A DNA stretch of 64,000 nt from Bradyrhizobium erythrophlei (GTDB lineage Bacteria; Pseudomonadota; Alphaproteobacteria; Rhizobiales; Xanthobacteraceae): positions 1,364,001 through 1,428,000 of the forward strand of contig NZ_LT670818.1 in assembly GCF_900129505.1 (NCBI RefSeq). The letters are read 5' to 3'. Each line of letters begins with the position of its first letter. Within the stretch, counting starts at the first letter, position 1. Shown here in pieces: positions 28,656-36,671 of this stretch. The translations under genes were made by a program, and so were the position numbers. A model generated the notes under the pieces. It ran no database searches. It saw only the letters and a program-made list of their open reading frames with translations, and had not been told where the DNA came from.

Positions 28656-28758
28656 CGTCGGGTGCCTTGCAGGCGCGAGACGCACCCGTCATTGCCGGCT
28701 TCCGGCTGGCAATCGACCGCCCTCGCCCCCAGATAATGGACCGGTCAGGAGTTTTGGC

Positions 28759-29775
28759 ATGACATCGCTTTCGATACTCGATCTGGTCCGCGTCACGCAG
28801 GAGACAGATGCACGCGGCGCGTTCGACAATGCGCGCGATCTCGCCGCGCACGCCGAACGATGGGGCTATCGCCGCTTCTGGGTCGCCGAGCATCACAACA
28901 TGCCGGGCGTCGCCAGCGCCGCCACCGCCGTGGTCCTGGGTCATATCGCGGCGGGCACGCGCAGCATCCGCATCGGCGCGGGCGGCATCATGCTGCCGAA
29001 CCACGCCCCGATCATCATCGCCGAGCAGTTCGGGACCCTGGCGCGGCTGTACCCCGGCCGTATCGACCTTGGCCTCGGGCGGGCGCCGGGCACGGACCAG
29101 ATCACCGTCCGCGCGCTGCGCCGGACATTGCAGAGTTCCGACAATTTTCCGCAGGACGTGCTGGAGCTGCAGGCCTTCTTCGCAGCGGCCGGACCGAACC
29201 AGGCCGTGCAGGCGGTGCCGGCCGCCGGCACCGACGTGCCGTTGTGGATTCTCGGATCCAGCACCTACGGCGCGCAGCTCGCCGCCGCGCTCGGGCTTCC
29301 CTACGCCTTTGCATCGCATTTCGCGCCCGAACAATTGCTGCCGGCGCTCGACATCTATCGCGCTCGCTTCGAGCCGTCGGAGCAACTGGCAAAACCCTAC
29401 GCCATGGTCGGCGTCAACGTCATCGCCGCGGATACCGAGCGCGAGGCGAAGCGGCTGGCGACGACGCAGCAGATGTCGTTCACCAACATGTTTCGCGGCA
29501 AGCGCGGCTTGAGCCAGCCGCCGATCGACGACATCGAGACCTACTGGTCGCCCGCGGAGAAAGCGCAGGCGATGGGAATGCTGGCACGTTCCATCGTCGG
29601 ATCGCCGGACACCGTTCGCACCGGACTTGCGGCCTTGGCGGCCGAGACCGGGGCAGATGAGCTGATGGTGGTCTCGGATATCTACGATCACGGCGCGCGT
29701 CTGCGCTCGTTCGAGCTGATTGCCGCCGCGCATGCCGGGAATGGAAGCGAATCAGAGGTCGGCGCCGTCGCGTAA
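28759..29775 (+). CDS. LLM-class flavin-dependent oxidoreductase (luciferase-like)
   Basis: A 338-aa member of the bacterial luciferase-like monooxygenase superfamily, of the single-component MsnO8-like branch. Recognisable segments are [10 protein letters not shown] at the start, [23 protein letters not shown] and [12 protein letters not shown], then [19 protein letters not shown]. Such enzymes use reduced flavin and oxygen; substrates are mostly unknown. The start at 28759 is the first ATG with family sequence; a longer frame reaches back into the repeat region and is not credible. The gene is flanked on both sides by CAAATCA/TGATTTG palindromes. Confidence 0.88.
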   Translation: MTSLSILDLVRVTQETDARGAFDNARDLAAHAERWGYRRFWVAEHHNMPGVASAATAVVLGHIAAGTRSIRIGAGGIMLPNHAPIIIAEQFGTLARLYPGRIDLGLGRAPGTDQITVRALRRTLQSSDNFPQDVLELQAFFAAAGPNQAVQAVPAAGTDVPLWILGSSTYGAQLAAALGLPYAFASHFAPEQLLPALDIYRARFEPSEQLAKPYAMVGVNVIAADTEREAKRLATTQQMSFTNMFRGKRGLSQPPIDDIETYWSPAEKAQAMGMLARSIVGSPDTVRTGLAALAAETGADELMVVSDIYDHGARLRSFELIAAAHAGNGSESEVGAVA

Positions 29776-29848
29776 CGGGTCACACGCCGCCGCGCACGAT
29801 CTCGTCCGACTTCAAGCACCTCGTATCGACACCAGTCCGCGAAGTGAC

Positions 29849-29872
29849 TGATTTGACCCGTGGGGCAAATCA
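29849..29872. repeat. Inverted repeat TGATTTG/CAAATCA
   Basis: Seven-base perfect arms with a 10-nt GC-rich loop, in the gap between the convergent LLM and RND genes. It could act as a terminator-like hairpin, but no T-run follows. It shares its arms with the palindrome at 28637-28655. Confidence 0.6.
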
Positions 29873-29897
29873 CCACGTCCTCCCAGGAGCAGATGAT

Positions 29898-32800
29898 TCA
29901 CTCGGCCGGCGCGGCGTGTTCGGCAATCTTCGCCTCGGGCAAGAGCGTCCCGCCCGTTCCGTGCTGGATCAGGGGTTTGGAGCCCGTCATGCTCCGCAGC
30001 AGCACGTAAAACACCGGCGTGAGGAACAGACCGAAAACCGTCACGCCGATCATGCCGGAGAATACCGCAACGCCCATGGCGCGGCGCATTTCCGAACCTG
30101 CACCCGTCGACAGCACCAGCGGCAGCACGCCCATGATGAAGGCCGTCGAGGTCATCAGGATGGGGCGAAGCCGCAGCCGGCTGGCTTCGATGGCAGCCCT
30201 GACCGGCGAGCGGCCGGCGAACTCCAGCTCGCGCGCGAATTCGACGATCAGGATCGCGTTCTTCGCCGATAATCCAACCAGCACGATCAGCCCGATCTGG
30301 GTGAACACGTTGTTGTCGCCCTTCGACAGCCAGACGCCGAACATCGCGGCGAGAAGGCCCATCGGCACGATCATCAGGATCGACAGCGGCAGCGCGAGGC
30401 TCTCGTAGAGCGCGGCCAGCACCAGGAAGACCAGCAGGATCGCCAGCGGAAAGACCCACAACCCTGAATTTCCCGCGATGAATTCCTGATAGGTCAGGTC
30501 GGTCCATTCGAAGGCAAAACCCGGCGGCAGGGTCTCCGCCGCGATCCGGGTCGCGGCCTCCTGTGCCTGCCCGGACGAATATCCGGGAGCGGCGGCGGCG
30601 TTGATGTCGGAGGACAGGAAACCGTTGTACCGGATGGCGCGTTCGGGACCCGCGCTTTGGCGAATCTTGAGCAGCGCCGAGAGCGGAATCATGTCGCCGG
30701 ACGCCGAGCGCACCTTCAACTGCCGGATGTCGTCCGCACGGGCGCGGAACGGCGCGTCGGCCTGAACATAGACCGAGTAGGTGCGGCCGAATTTATTGAA
30801 GTCGTTGACGTAGAACGAGCCCAGATAGATCTGCAGCGTGTTGAAGACCTCGGTCACGGGAACGCCGAGCTGCAGCGCCTTGGTGCGGTCGATGTCGGCG
30901 AACAATTGCGGTACATTGACCTGGAAACTCGAGAACACGCCGGCGATCTCCGGCGCCTTCGCCATCGCCGCCATGAACGCCTTGGTCGCCTCATCGAGCG
31001 CCTCATAGCCAAGCCCTGCCCGATCCTCGATCTGCAGCTTGAATCCGCCAATGGTGCCCAGACCATTGACCGGCGGCGGCGGGAACATCGCGATAAAGGC
31101 TTCCTGGATGCCGGCGTATTTCTTGTTCAGGTCGGCGGCGATCGCAGTACCGCTGAGCGAGGAGTCCTTGCGCTCGCGGAAGTCCTTCAGCGTCGAGAAT
31201 ACGATGCCGGCGTTCGAAGAGTTGGTGAAACCGCTGATCGACAGGCCCGGGAAGGCCACCGAGCTCTGCACGCCAGGCTGGGTCAGTGCGATGTCGCTCA
31301 TCTTGCGAATGACTTGCTCGGTCCGATCCAGCGTCGCGCCATCGGGCAGCCGGGCGAATCCGACGAGGTACTGCTTGTCCTGTCCGGGCACGAAACCGCT
31401 CGGCACCTGCCTGAACAGGCCTGCGGTGGCTAGAACCAGAAGCAGATAAACGCCGATCACCAGCACCTTGCCGGAGATCACGCCCTTCACGCTGCCGCTG
31501 TAATTGTCCGAGGCGCGCGCGAAGGCCCGGTTGAAGCGGCGGAAGAACCAGCCCAACGCCTTGTCCAGAATGAGGGTCAGCCGGTCCCTGGGCTCGTCAT
31601 GCCCCTTCAGCAGCAGCGCCGCCAGCGCCGGCGACAGCGTGAGCGAGTTGACCGCGGAGATCACGGTCGAGATCGCGATCGTCAGCGCGAACTGCTTGTA
31701 GAACTGGCCGGTCAGGCCGCTGATGAAGGCCAGCGGCACGAACACCGCGATCAGCACCATCGCGATGGCAATGATCGGGCCCGAAACTTCCTTCATCGCC
31801 TGGTAGGTTGCATTCCGGGGCGATAGCCCGGATTCGATGTTGCGTTCGACGTTCTCGACCACGACGATGGCATCGTCGACCACGATGCCGATCGCCAACA
31901 CCAGTCCGAACAGGCTGAGCGCATTGATGGAAAAGCCGAAGACGTGCATCACCGCGAAGGTGCCGACGATCGACACCGGCACCGCCAGCAGCGGAATGAT
32001 CGATGCCCGCCAGGTCTGCAGGAACAGGATGACCACCAGCACGACCAGCGCCACCGCCTCGAGCAGCGTATGGATGACCGCTTCGATCGACGAACGCACG
32101 AACTGCGTCGGATCGTAGACGATCTGATAGGTAACGCCCTCCGGCATGTTCTTCTTGATGTCGGCCATGGTCGCGCGAACGCTGTCCGAGATCTGCAGCG
32201 CGTTCGACCCCGGCGCCTGGAAGATGGGAATGGCCACAGCCTGCTTGTTATCGAGCAGCGACCGCAAGCCATATTCCGACGCGCCGAGTTCGACACGCGC
32301 GACGTCGCGAAGCCTCGTCACCTCCCCGCGCGCGCCGGTCTTGACGACGATGTCGCCGAACTGCTCCTCGGTGGAGAGCCTGCCTTCGGCATTGACGGAA
32401 AGCTGCAGGTCGAGACCCTTGACGCTGGGCGATGCGCCGACCACGCCGGCCGCCGCCTCGACGTTCTGGGCCTGGATCGCCTTGACGATGTCGTTGGCGG
32501 TCAGTCCGTGTTCGGCGGCCTTCTGCGGATCGACCCATACCCGCATCGAATAATCGCCGGCGCCGTAGAGCTGGACGTCGCCGACGCCATCGATCCGCGC
32601 CAGCCTGTCCTTGACGTTGAGGACGGCGTAGTTGCGCAGGTAAGTCATGTCGTAGCGGTTGTTCGGCGACAGCAGATGCACGACCATCGTGAGATCGGGC
32701 GAGCTCTTCTTGGTGATGATGCCGAGCTGACGGACCACCGCCGGCAGCCGCGGCTCGGCCTGCGCGACGCGGTTCTGCACCAGCTGCTGCGCCTTGTCGG

Positions 32801-33104
32801 GATCGGTTCCGAGCCGGAACGTCACGGTCAGCGTCATCGCACCGTCGGTGGTCGCCTGGCTGCTCATGTAGAGCATGCCTTCGACGCCGTTGATCTGCTC
32901 TTCGATCGGCGTCGCCACGGTCTCGGCGATGACCTTGGGGTTCGCGCCGGGATAGGTCGCGCGGACCACCACCGACGGCGGCACCACGTCGGGATATTCC
33001 GAAATCGGCATCGCCATCAGCGAAATCAGGCCGGCCAGGAAGATCAGGATCGACAAAACGCCCGCGAAGATGGGCCGGTCGATGAAGAATTTGGAGAGAT
33101 TCAT
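29898..33104 (-). CDS. RND multidrug efflux permease (HAE1/AcrB family)
   Basis: A 1068-aa inner-membrane proton/drug antiporter of the AcrB-MexF-OqxB type, beginning MNLSKFFIDRPIFAGVLSIL. Twelve membrane segments in two halves, each with a large periplasmic loop, can be followed. The proton-relay aspartate pair is in GIVVDDAIVVVENVER. The start at 33104 follows the family N-terminus; an upstream in-frame ATG at 33188 lies inside the end of the adaptor-gene region and is not used. It is cotranscribed with the adaptor 25 bp upstream; the outer-membrane channel gene is not in the window. Confidence 0.95.
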   Translation of the reverse strand: MNLSKFFIDRPIFAGVLSILIFLAGLISLMAMPISEYPDVVPPSVVVRATYPGANPKVIAETVATPIEEQINGVEGMLYMSSQATTDGAMTLTVTFRLGTDPDKAQQLVQNRVAQAEPRLPAVVRQLGIITKKSSPDLTMVVHLLSPNNRYDMTYLRNYAVLNVKDRLARIDGVGDVQLYGAGDYSMRVWVDPQKAAEHGLTANDIVKAIQAQNVEAAAGVVGASPSVKGLDLQLSVNAEGRLSTEEQFGDIVVKTGARGEVTRLRDVARVELGASEYGLRSLLDNKQAVAIPIFQAPGSNALQISDSVRATMADIKKNMPEGVTYQIVYDPTQFVRSSIEAVIHTLLEAVALVVLVVILFLQTWRASIIPLLAVPVSIVGTFAVMHVFGFSINALSLFGLVLAIGIVVDDAIVVVENVERNIESGLSPRNATYQAMKEVSGPIIAIAMVLIAVFVPLAFISGLTGQFYKQFALTIAISTVISAVNSLTLSPALAALLLKGHDEPRDRLTLILDKALGWFFRRFNRAFARASDNYSGSVKGVISGKVLVIGVYLLLVLATAGLFRQVPSGFVPGQDKQYLVGFARLPDGATLDRTEQVIRKMSDIALTQPGVQSSVAFPGLSISGFTNSSNAGIVFSTLKDFRERKDSSLSGTAIAADLNKKYAGIQEAFIAMFPPPPVNGLGTIGGFKLQIEDRAGLGYEALDEATKAFMAAMAKAPEIAGVFSSFQVNVPQLFADIDRTKALQLGVPVTEVFNTLQIYLGSFYVNDFNKFGRTYSVYVQADAPFRARADDIRQLKVRSASGDMIPLSALLKIRQSAGPERAIRYNGFLSSDINAAAAPGYSSGQAQEAATRIAAETLPPGFAFEWTDLTYQEFIAGNSGLWVFPLAILLVFLVLAALYESLALPLSILMIVPMGLLAAMFGVWLSKGDNNVFTQIGLIVLVGLSAKNAILIVEFARELEFAGRSPVRAAIEASRLRLRPILMTSTAFIMGVLPLVLSTGAGSEMRRAMGVAVFSGMIGVTVFGLFLTPVFYVLLRSMTGSKPLIQHGTGGTLLPEAKIAEHAAPAE

Positions 33105-33129
33105 GGCGCGCTCCGCGGGCGGTGGATTC

Positions 33130-34371
33130 TTATTGTTGCGCGACGCGCTGGTTATCATCGGCGGAGGCGTGCTGCGAACCATGCACACCCATCTCCGCCA
33201 CCTCCGATTTCAGGAGCGCGCCGGGACGTACCCGCTGCAGCCCGTTGACGACGACGCGATCGCCGGACTTGAGCCCGGAGGTCACGATGCGCATGCCTTC
33301 AACGCTGCCGCCGAGCGTGATCGCGCAGTACTGCGCGCGGTTGTCGGCGCCGACGACCATGACGAACTTCTTGTCCTGGTCGGTTCCGATAGCGCGTTCG
33401 TCCACCATCACCAGCGTCTGCAGCTTGGGTTGCCCCATTCGCAGCCGCGCGAACTGGCCTGGAATCAGCCGGCCGTCGTCGTTGTTGAAAGTGGCGCGCA
33501 CGCGGATCGTGCCGCTCTGCCCGTTGACCTGATTATCGATGAGCTGGATGTGGCCCTGGACGATGGAGCCTGAAGACGTCGACATCTCGACCGGAATTTG
33601 ATCGAGCTTGCCGCGCTTGCCGGAAGCATCCGCGATCGAACCGATGGCGCGCAGCACGATATCCTCGTCGGCGTCGAAACTCGCGTAGATCGGATTGACC
33701 GACACCAGCGACGTCAGGACCGGCGACGAGGTTCCGGCCGCGACCAGATTGCCTTTCGTCACCTCGATCTTGCCGACACGTCCCTCGACGGGGGCGCGGA
33801 CCTCGGTGTAATCGAGGTTCAGCCTTGCCGTTTGCAACGTGGCTTCCGCGGCCTTCACATTGGCGATGGCCTCGCGATTGGCGTTGTCGCGCTGGTCGAA
33901 GTCGCGCCGGGTGACGACATTGTTGCCGACCAATTGTTGCCCGCGTTCGAGCTCCCCGGCGGTAAACACCACGCGCGCCTTGGCAGCCTCCAATTGGGCC
34001 TGGGCCTTGTCGACTTCGGCGGCGTAGGGCGCCGGATCGATCTTGAACAGCACGTCGCCCGCCTTCACCAATTCGCCCTCGGTGAAATTGGTCGATTGAA
34101 TGGCGCCGGCGACGCGCGAACGAAGCTCGACGCGATTGACGGCTTCGAGCCGTCCGGAGAAATCGTCCCACAGGCTGGCCTGACGCGGCTCGACAACCGC
34201 GACCGTCACGGCCACGGCCTGTTCCTGGGCCGGGGTGGTGGTTGCCTGCGCGGCGTAAAAATAGTGCCCGGTGACGACCGAACCACCGGCGACGGCCGCT
34301 GCGGCGATGGCCAGACCTCCGAGCACACGTCGGAATCGGCTTGGACGGGGGGTGATGCTGGACTGAGGCAT
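33130..34371 (-). CDS. RND efflux periplasmic adaptor (membrane fusion protein)
   Basis: A 413-aa HlyD/AcrA-type adaptor that links the inner-membrane pump to an outer-membrane channel. An N-terminal membrane anchor/signal (LGGLAIAAAAVAGGSVVTGH) is followed by the lipoyl half-motifs around VELRSRVAGAIQS and GELVKAGDVLFKIDP, a coiled-coil hairpin (about 110-180) and the beta-barrel region. It is the first gene of the pump operon and divergent from a TetR-type gene 103 bp away. Confidence 0.93.
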   Translation of the reverse strand: MPQSSITPRPSRFRRVLGGLAIAAAAVAGGSVVTGHYFYAAQATTTPAQEQAVAVTVAVVEPRQASLWDDFSGRLEAVNRVELRSRVAGAIQSTNFTEGELVKAGDVLFKIDPAPYAAEVDKAQAQLEAAKARVVFTAGELERGQQLVGNNVVTRRDFDQRDNANREAIANVKAAEATLQTARLNLDYTEVRAPVEGRVGKIEVTKGNLVAAGTSSPVLTSLVSVNPIYASFDADEDIVLRAIGSIADASGKRGKLDQIPVEMSTSSGSIVQGHIQLIDNQVNGQSGTIRVRATFNNDDGRLIPGQFARLRMGQPKLQTLVMVDERAIGTDQDKKFVMVVGADNRAQYCAITLGGSVEGMRIVTSGLKSGDRVVVNGLQRVRPGALLKSEVAEMGVHGSQHASADDNQRVAQQ

Positions 34372-34474
34372 TCTCGCGCTCCATAAATGTAGTGTTCGCT
34401 ACAGATGTGGAGCTGGACGCCGGTCGTCAAGATACTTATGTATCGCATACTAAGAAAATCCCGAGGAGACCGCA
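34372..34474. promoter_or_regulatory. Divergent RND/TetR control region with two inverted repeats
   Basis: TGTAG-N6-CTACA lies at 34388-34403, close to the adaptor start. A second dyad, GATAC-N4-GTATC, lies at 34431-34444. The first has the size and form of operators bound by TetR-type pump repressors. A CCGAGGAGACC ribosome binding site precedes the TetR start at 34475. Confidence 0.6.
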
Positions 34475-35104
34475 ATGGCCATGGGACGTCCCCGCGGCTT
34501 CGACGCCGATAAGGCCCTGGACGAGGCGATGGAAGTGTTCTGGCGACACGGCTATGAGGGCGCGACGATCGCGCAACTCACTGATGCGATGGGGATAAAT
34601 CCGCCAAGCCTGTACGCGGCTTTCGGCAGCAAAGAAGGCCTCTTGAAAGCTGCGCTCGACCGCTACGCCTGCAGGCGGGCGGCGTTCATGGAGGATGTCC
34701 TGGGCGCGCCGACCGCCCGCACCGTCGCCGAAAAAATGCTGATGGGGATCGCGGATACGCAGACGGACCCCGCCAACCCGCCGGGCTGTTTGCTGGTCCA
34801 GGGCGGGCTGGCTTGCGGCACCGGATCGGAAAACGTTCCGTTCGAACTGGCCGCGCGTCGCGCCCAAACCGAAGATCAACTTCGCGAGCGGTTCACCAGG
34901 GCCAAGGCGGACGGCGACCTGCCAACCAGCGCCGATCCCGCCGCCCTCGCGCGTTATCTTTCGGCCGTCACCGTCGGCATGGGCGTGATGGCATCCTCGG
35001 GCGCGGACCGCGAAGCGCTGCGGCAGATCGCTGTCATTTCACTGAAGGCGTTCGACGAGCAGTCCGCTCTCAAGGCAAGTTATACCAACGGCCCTAATTA
35101 TTGA
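34475..35104 (+). CDS. TetR-family repressor of the RND pump, 3' end altered by an IS insertion
   Basis: A 209-aa TetR-type regulator. The N-terminal helix-turn-helix is intact (GYEGATIAQLTDAMGINPPS then LYAAFGSKEGLL). The C-terminal part follows the AcrR/TetR_C pattern with NPPGCLLVQGGLACG. An IS630-family element entered after codon 203: residues 204-209 (TNGPNY) and the stop come from the IS. Joining the flanks across the duplicated TA restores an uninterrupted frame of 221 codons ending at 36304 (tail beginning IRSRRLLASLDG). Only the last 18 native residues are lost, so the repressor may still work. Confidence 0.88.
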   Translation: MAMGRPRGFDADKALDEAMEVFWRHGYEGATIAQLTDAMGINPPSLYAAFGSKEGLLKAALDRYACRRAAFMEDVLGAPTARTVAEKMLMGIADTQTDPANPPGCLLVQGGLACGTGSENVPFELAARRAQTEDQLRERFTRAKADGDLPTSADPAALARYLSAVTVGMGVMASSGADREALRQIAVISLKAFDEQSALKASYTNGPNY

Positions 35105-35666
35105 CTGTTGCCCATGTTCGTGTGGTGATTGAGGCGATGCGCTTTGGATCGTGTTCAAAGAAGTTCCATGCGTCGCAGGTTTTATCAACGATGTCGTCGT
35201 AGTCGTCGAAGACGGTGATCGCGAGTTTGTTGCCGCGCAGATATTCCCAGACGTTTTCGATCGGATTGAGTTCAGGCGCGTAGGGTGGCAGACGCACCAG
35301 GGTGACGTTTTCGGGGATCGTGAGCGCGGCAGCAATGTGATAGCCGGCGCCATCGAGGACAAGAGCGGCGTGGCTACCTGCCGCCACCTTGCGGCAGATC
35401 GCTGTGAGATGCAGCGACATGGCCTCGGCGTTCGCCGCCGGCATGACCAGACCTGCTGCGACGCGACGCTGCGGACAGGCCGCGCCGAACAGGTAGGCCC
35501 AGTCGTAGCGCTGGTCGTGCGGTGCGCGGGGCCTCGTTCCACGCTTGGCCCAGACGCGGGTCAGCGTGCCCTGCTGGCCGATCCGGGCCTCGTCTTGGAA
35601 CCAGATTTCGATCGGCTTGTCTTTGGCGTGCTCGGGAATTTGCGCCCTGACGGTCGCGGCGAAGTT
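35094..35666 (-). CDS. IS630 transposase, second frame (DDE catalytic part)
   Basis: The frame begins at the A7 run with NFAATVRAQIPEH and holds the full DDE triad: first Asp in IWFQDEARIG, second in LVLDGAGYH, and Glu in PELNPIENVWEYL. A shift of -1 at the A run joins it to the first frame to give about 361 residues, the normal transposase length. No good start codon and ribosome binding site exist at its head, so expression by frameshift or slippage is expected. Its stop lies inside the left terminal repeat. Confidence 0.85.
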   Translation of the reverse strand, partial: NFAATVRAQIPEHAKDKPIEIWFQDEARIGQQGTLTRVWAKRGTRPRAPHDQRYDWAYLFGAACPQRRVAAGLVMPAANAEAMSLHLTAICRKVAAGSHAALVLDGAGYHIAAALTIPENVTLVRLPPYAPELNPIENVWEYLRGNKLAITVFDDYDDIVDKTCDAWNFFEHDPKRIASITTRTWATVNN

Positions 35667-36178
35667 TTTTTAAACGTCTGCTGGGCTTCTTCGTCAGCCT
35701 GCGGGTGGCGGGGCCTTACCGACAGTTTGCGGTAGCCGAGCTTGGCTAGAACCTTCCCGACCGAACGCTCGTGGAGCGTGACACCGAAGCGCCGCTGCAA
35801 TTCGTCGCGCAGATCGACCCGCCGCCAACGCACTACCCCGTGCACCGCGGGGTCGGGGCCGGCCTCGACAAGCTCGGCCAATTCGGCCTGCTGCCGCACC
35901 GTGAGTTTTGATCCGGGACCTGGCGATTTGAGATTGCGAAGCCCGGCCAGTCCCGCGGCGTTGTAACGGTGCACCCAGTCCCGCAAGGTCTGACGGTCCA
36001 TGCCGCAGGTTTCGGCCGCCGTTTTGCGGTCCGAGCCATCGAGCACCAGCGCAAGCGCGAGTATCCGACGCGCCGCGGCGCTATCCTTCTCTCCGCTCGC
36101 CGCCTTGCGAAGCGCCGAAGCCGTCAGATCAAGTCGGGTGATCGATACCGCCGCTCCCATCGATGCCGCTCCTCTCAA
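35561..36178 (-). CDS. IS630 transposase, first frame (DNA-binding part)
   Basis: A 205-codon frame carrying the helix-turn-helix region of an IS630-type transposase: ASGEKDSAAARRILALALVL, TCGMDRQTLRDWVHRYN and the linker SVRPRHPQADEEAQQTFKK. After the run of seven A residues (35665-35671) this frame reads nonsense (TSPRPSG and so on). The catalytic half continues in the -1 frame. ATG at 36178 or 36160 could start it. Confidence 0.85.
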   Translation of the reverse strand: MRGAASMGAAVSITRLDLTASALRKAASGEKDSAAARRILALALVLDGSDRKTAAETCGMDRQTLRDWVHRYNAAGLAGLRNLKSPGPGSKLTVRQQAELAELVEAGPDPAVHGVVRWRRVDLRDELQRRFGVTLHERSVGKVLAKLGYRKLSVRPRHPQADEEAQQTFKKTSPRPSGRKFPSTPKTSRSKSGSKTRPGSASRAR

Positions 36179-36248
36179 AGGCTAGCATCGAGTCAGAGTT
36201 TCCCTGATTTGGGAATCCCTAATGAGTCACAGTTTCGGGCCGTTGGTA

Positions 36249-36304
36249 TTAGATCGCGGCGGCTATTGGCGTCGCTGGATGGAAGCGGTGGCACCGCCGA
36301 ATGA
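36249..36304 (+). pseudogene. Displaced 3' tail of the TetR gene
   Basis: The 56 nt after the IS continue the TetR frame when the IS is removed (IRSRRLLASLDGSGGTAE and a TGA at 36302-36304). It is no longer translated as part of the regulator. Confidence 0.75.
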
Positions 36305-36318
36305 CGGTGGTCCACCGT

Positions 36319-36560
36319 TCAGGCCGGCGATCGGGAGGCGTGCCTGAAAAGCTGACGCTCGGCGGCAAATCCACTGTCGGCTTCCGCCGAGGGGACCAGA
36401 CTCGCGCGTTCCATGTGAGGGGCGTGGATCACGAAGCCGCCCTTGCCGCGACGTTTGGCCTCGTACATGGCGCGGTCGGCCGAAACCGCATACTGGAGAT
36501 GCATTTCTCGAGATTTGATGGCATGATCATCAATGGCCGCGGAGGCTCCGAGACCGAGGA
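36319..36560 (-). pseudogene. C-terminal relic of a GGDEF (diguanylate cyclase) protein
   Basis: The minus-strand frame contains SADRAMYEAKRRGKGG, the typical end of GGDEF domains (ADxAMYxAKxxGK), followed by a 35-residue tail and a stop at 36319. Upstream the frame does not continue into a recognisable GGDEF core, and no GG(D/E)EF motif is seen before it runs into the glutamate dehydrogenase gene on the other strand. I read it as the surviving 3' end of a lost gene. The match is short, so it is a modest call. Confidence 0.45.
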
Positions 36561-36671
36561 TTTCTCGTACGTGATCAATCCCGGCCAAAACGATGCGCTC
36601 AAAGAGATGCACTCCAGAATCAAGCGGACGATCGCGACTGCGGTCAGACGGCGAGAGAAATGGAGGACGTT

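Larger units (their letters stand above)
27717..28758. other. Gene-poor stretch carrying a large hairpin repeat
   Basis: About 1 kb without a supported gene. The right two thirds (from about 28190 to 28680) look like one dispersed repeat unit: a long imperfect hairpin (28236-28348), a short stem before a T-run near 28390, and a terminal palindrome at 28637-28655. Overlapping short frames on both strands show no protein family. Confidence 0.55.
35085..36246 (-). mobile_element. IS630-family insertion sequence, complete (1162 bp)
   Basis: The ends are inverted repeats CCAACGGCCC (35085-35094) and GGGCCGTTGG (36237-36246). They are flanked by duplicated TA dinucleotides (35083-35084 and 36247-36248), the hallmark of IS630/Tc1 insertion. 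The transposase lies on the minus strand in two overlapping frames. The element interrupts the 3' end of the TetR-type gene. Confidence 0.9.

Noticed and set aside
28483..28758. An upstream extension of the LLM oxidoreductase
   Set aside because: The extension lies in the repeat region and has no family similarity; the conserved protein starts at 28759.
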